Shown: one piece after another, positions 22,727 to 25,395 of the stretch | Layout: the number at the start of each line of letters is the position of its first letter | Numbering within the stretch: the stretch's first letter is position 1 | Assembly (NCBI GenBank): GCA_964351195.1 | Contig: CAYGNI010000016.1 | Coordinates: 1 to 25,395, forward strand | DNA length: 25,395 nucleotides | Direction: 5' to 3' | Origin: TMED27 sp964351195 | Lineage (GTDB): Bacteria; Pseudomonadota; Alphaproteobacteria; Micavibrionales; Micavibrionaceae | Notes under the pieces: generated by a model | Told to the model about the DNA's origin: nothing | The model's input: only the letters and a program-made list of their open reading frames with translations | Databases searched by the model: none | Translations under genes and position numbers: made by a program

Positions 22727-22776
22727 AATTTAAAATTGTTAATGTTCTTTTTTCATCTCTGTGGTAGAAATTTAGG

Positions 22777-24678
22777 ATGCCCAGTCATTACAAATCCAAA
22801 CCATTATTTTCACACAACCTGCCTGAAGCGGTGAAGGCAAGGCGGCCGTGGACGGTGTTGCCTGTGTTGTGGAGTGCGCTTAAACGCACGGCGATGGTGC
22901 TGGGGTTTGTGATGCTATTTCAGATTGTCGTTGCGATAACGGTTTTACCTGTGTTCTTTCAAAGTGGACTTCCGTCTTTGCCACGTGAGATGGTGCTCTT
23001 TCATACATTCGAAGGTAATGTGCAGGAAATTCCCAATGAGGCGAGTTTGCGTGATCCGTTTGCGGCGCCTGAGCTCACGGTGAGAGAAATTGTGGAAGCG
23101 CTAGATAAAGCTGCAGTTGATGATCGTGTCAAAGGTTTTGTGGCGCGGATGAATGACGGCGGCATCGGTCTTGCGCATGCGCAGGAGATTACCGCGGCGT
23201 TGATGCGGTTTCGCGCGCGCGGAAAATTTGCGCATATTTATTCGTCCTCTTACGGCGATGCGAGCAGCGGTATGGGGCGGTATTATCTGGCCTCCGCGTT
23301 TGATCAAATCTGGATGCAACCCATGGGTATTGTCACGATTAACGGTGTGAATGCGGAAATGCCGTTTTTGCGCAATGTACTCGATAAAATTGGCGCGCAG
23401 CCGAACATGTATAAGCGTAAAGATTACAAAACTGCATACGAAAATTTGACGCATGATTCCATTTCCAAAGAAAATAAGGAAATGACTCAACGCCTTGTAA
23501 ATGATATTCGCGCAGAACTGGTCAGCGGGATTGCGAGTGCGCGGCGCATGGAGCCTAAGGTGTTTGAAGAACTGGTTGATAAAGGATTGTTTGCCGCGAG
23601 CGAGGCTAAAGAAGCTGGTCTGATTAACCGTGCGGATTATGCGGATGTATTAATTGATGACATCAAAGAAGCTGTCACGGGCGATAGAGAAAGTGAAGAT
23701 GACTTGTTTGTCAGTCTGGATAGCTATGTTTTGGCCAAAAAGGGGAAAGACGAGGGGGAGCCGTTTTTGGCACATGGAAAGCCAAATGTGGCCTTGATTT
23801 ACGCGGTTGGGGCGATTATGCAGAGCGATGGTTCGGGCAGCCCTGTGCCGGGCGGGACGGTTGCGGCGGCGGATAAGATTGCGCCCGCGATTATGGCGGC
23901 GGCGGAAGATGATATGATTGAGGCGATTGTTCTGCGGATTGACAGTCCAGGCGGATCACCCACCGCGTCGGAGAGTATTTTGCGCGCGGTTGAAAAAGCG
24001 CAGGAAAAAGGCAAGCCGGTGATTGTATCCATGGGCCCGACGGCGGCGTCGGGCGGGTATTGGATTGCGGCGTATGCGGATCAGATTTTTGTATTGCCTG
24101 CGACGATTACGGGGTCGATCGGCGTGGTCGGCGGCAAGTTTTCCGTCGGGGAACTATGGGATAAGCTTGGTGTGAATTGGGACGGCGTGCAATGGGGCGA
24201 GAACGCCGATATGTGGTCGTTGAATTCTAAATTTTCACCGCGTGAAGCGGAGCGGATTAATGCGATGCTTGATGCTATTTATCACGGGTTTATAACGCGC
24301 GTCGCGAAGGGGCGGAAGATGGGATTGGCCGAGGTTGATGAAATCGCCGGCGGGCGCGTGTGGAGCGGGGTGCGCGCGGTGGAGATTGGTCTGGCGGATC
24401 AGCTGGGCGGGCTGGATGCGGCACTGGATTATACGGCGCAGCTCTTGGGGAGAGACGATCGCTCCGGGCTTGATACGCTTGTTTATCCGAAGCGGAAAAC
24501 GCCGATCGAGCAGTTGATTGCACTTTTGGAGGGGCAGGTGATGCTGGGGCAAAGTGTGCGGAGCAATGCGGCTTTGCTGGAATGGGGGGCGGAGACTTTG
24601 GGGCCGTTATCCGGTGCGATTAACCAAGTGCGGAATCCGAACGATTTTTCGGTGTATCAGCCGATGGCTGTGCGCTAG
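22777..24678 (+). CDS. sppA: signal peptide peptidase SppA, 67 kDa type
   Basis: The 633-residue membrane serine protease degrades cleaved signal peptides in the cytoplasmic membrane. One membrane span lies at about 38-60. The tandem ClpP-like domains share the active site: K218 in KRKDYKTAYENL of the N-terminal half and S425 in TAASGGYW of the C-terminal half form the Ser/Lys dyad. RIDSPGGSP (387-395) and TITGSIGVVGG (443-453) are family motifs. Length fits the long, two-domain form. TAGG abuts the ATG, so the ribosome binding site is poor. The last 59 nt overlap the convergent HAD gene. Confidence 0.94.
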   Translation: MPSHYKSKPLFSHNLPEAVKARRPWTVLPVLWSALKRTAMVLGFVMLFQIVVAITVLPVFFQSGLPSLPREMVLFHTFEGNVQEIPNEASLRDPFAAPELTVREIVEALDKAAVDDRVKGFVARMNDGGIGLAHAQEITAALMRFRARGKFAHIYSSSYGDASSGMGRYYLASAFDQIWMQPMGIVTINGVNAEMPFLRNVLDKIGAQPNMYKRKDYKTAYENLTHDSISKENKEMTQRLVNDIRAELVSGIASARRMEPKVFEELVDKGLFAASEAKEAGLINRADYADVLIDDIKEAVTGDRESEDDLFVSLDSYVLAKKGKDEGEPFLAHGKPNVALIYAVGAIMQSDGSGSPVPGGTVAAADKIAPAIMAAAEDDMIEAIVLRIDSPGGSPTASESILRAVEKAQEKGKPVIVSMGPTAASGGYWIAAYADQIFVLPATITGSIGVVGGKFSVGELWDKLGVNWDGVQWGENADMWSLNSKFSPREAERINAMLDAIYHGFITRVAKGRKMGLAEVDEIAGGRVWSGVRAVEIGLADQLGGLDAALDYTAQLLGRDDRSGLDTLVYPKRKTPIEQLIALLEGQVMLGQSVRSNAALLEWGAETLGPLSGAINQVRNPNDFSVYQPMAVR

Positions 24679-25393
24679 CGGTCGACGCAGTCGCGGGTAA
24701 TACATTTTTCAAAACTTCATAGATATCGCGGTAGCTCATGAGGATGTGATCGGGGCCGTAGCCTTTTTCCACGGCGGCGACAGCGGCGTTCACGGCATAG
24801 GCGATAGGGACCATTGTGCCCGCGATATGTTTTTGCGCGTTATGCGCGGCGGTGACGTCTTTGTGGCGGTCACCGATATACCAAATCACGTCGTCTTTTG
24901 CGGGGGTGATTTGCAGGCGTTGGAGGGCGAGGAGAATGGGTTCCGGGTTGGGTTTGGATTTTTTGATATCCTCGCGGAAAATCGTGACGGGGAAATAGGG
25001 CGTAAGGCCGAATTTTTCAACGATATCTTCGCCGTAACCTTTCCCCAAACCGTTGCTGACCAAGGCCATGGGGATGTTTTTATTTCTAAGCAGCGAGAGC
25101 ACGGAATATACGCCGGGGCAGGGCTCCACAAGGAGTTCGACGTCTTTGCGGCGAAGTTTGTGGATGGCCTTATGCACGATGATGGATTTCGCGGGTTTGA
25201 CTGGCTCATCGGGCGGGGGGAGCATGATCGGCCCTTGGGCCTTGCGTTTGAAGAGCCACATCCACAGGCGCGAGATTTTGAACGCGGTGTCGTCCAGCCA
25301 CTCCATAAGGCCCAGCATGCGCGGGTTTAAATGCCGCACGGTTGTGCCGTCCATGTCGAAAATCACGATTGTGGGTGCGGGCAGTGTTGTCAT
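24620..25393 (-). CDS. HAD-family hydrolase (phosphoglycolate phosphatase-like)
   Basis: The 257-residue protein starts at ATG 25393, 2 nt from the window edge, so an earlier start cannot be excluded. HAD motifs are complete: FDMDGT (12-17; nucleophile D13, acid D15), LVSNG (111-115; S113), KKSKPNP (144-150) and YIGDRHKDVTAA (172-183; D175, D179). The cap insert (about 20-90) is long and basic, with an aromatic stretch SRLWMWLF. It probably is a phosphatase for a small sugar phosphate; the substrate is unknown. The C-terminal Ala/Ser-rich tail overlaps the end of sppA by 59 nt. Confidence 0.88.
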   Translation of the reverse strand: MTTLPAPTIVIFDMDGTTVRHLNPRMLGLMEWLDDTAFKISRLWMWLFKRKAQGPIMLPPPDEPVKPAKSIIVHKAIHKLRRKDVELLVEPCPGVYSVLSLLRNKNIPMALVSNGLGKGYGEDIVEKFGLTPYFPVTIFREDIKKSKPNPEPILLALQRLQITPAKDDVIWYIGDRHKDVTAAHNAQKHIAGTMVPIAYAVNAAVAAVEKGYGPDHILMSYRDIYEVLKNVLPATASTASAQPSADTPKNRSDSALG

Positions 25394-25395
25394 TG

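Overview
The window is compact, chromosomal DNA from an alphaproteobacterium. The evidence for this is a 5-aminolevulinate synthase (C4 haem pathway), a protein with a COQ9-type C-terminus, a Rickettsia-type 17 kDa surface-antigen lipoprotein, and dispersed palindromic intergenic repeats of the kind known from Rickettsiales and relatives. Genes are closely packed. Several convergent pairs overlap or nearly touch (4 nt at 1621, 1 nt gap at 13814, 4 nt at 19748, 59 nt at 24620). I see no rRNA, tRNA, CRISPR array, prophage or classical insertion sequence, and no gene-free stretch longer than about 190 nt. The genus cannot be fixed from the sequence alone.

Layout. 1-2127: a truncated ygfZ-type gene, a family 9 glycosyltransferase and a small lipoprotein. 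2190-5277 (minus strand): a PfkB-family adenosine kinase, an AT-rich GIY-YIG nuclease between two inverted palindromes, and a YejA-like peptide-binding protein whose N-terminus is partly encoded by one palindrome. 5363-8271: a TetR/COQ9-like protein, a ribokinase-like protein with an altered anion-hole motif, and hemA. 8462-9832 (minus): response regulator, unknown protein and YjfB-like motility peptide, apparently a motility or chemotaxis group. 9939-10768: pterin dehydratase and a zincin-family protein that has lost its metal ligands. 10851-13813 (plus): three consecutive exported proteins, the middle one with a lysozyme-like domain; this is the least explained operon. 13815-16346: htpG and pdxH in one operon. 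16469-18340: 17 kDa antigen lipoprotein and a 447-residue unknown protein sharing a terminator. 18439-19751: fabI coupled to a hotdog thioesterase. 19748-21472: an AT-rich unknown gene and a lipoprotein esterase. 21526-25393: aroC, sppA and a HAD phosphatase.

Most recognisable genes are housekeeping: haem, PLP, fatty acid and chorismate synthesis, protein folding, and membrane proteolysis. The unusual content is (i) the GIY-YIG gene bracketed by 28-nt inverted palindromes that differ only by one compensatory base-pair change, (ii) the use of one palindrome as signal-peptide coding sequence, (iii) two further classes of intergenic repeat, one with a 9-nt internal period, (iv) the three-gene exported cluster, and (v) two probable pseudoenzymes or variant enzymes. 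All assignments come from reading motifs by eye; no database search was run.
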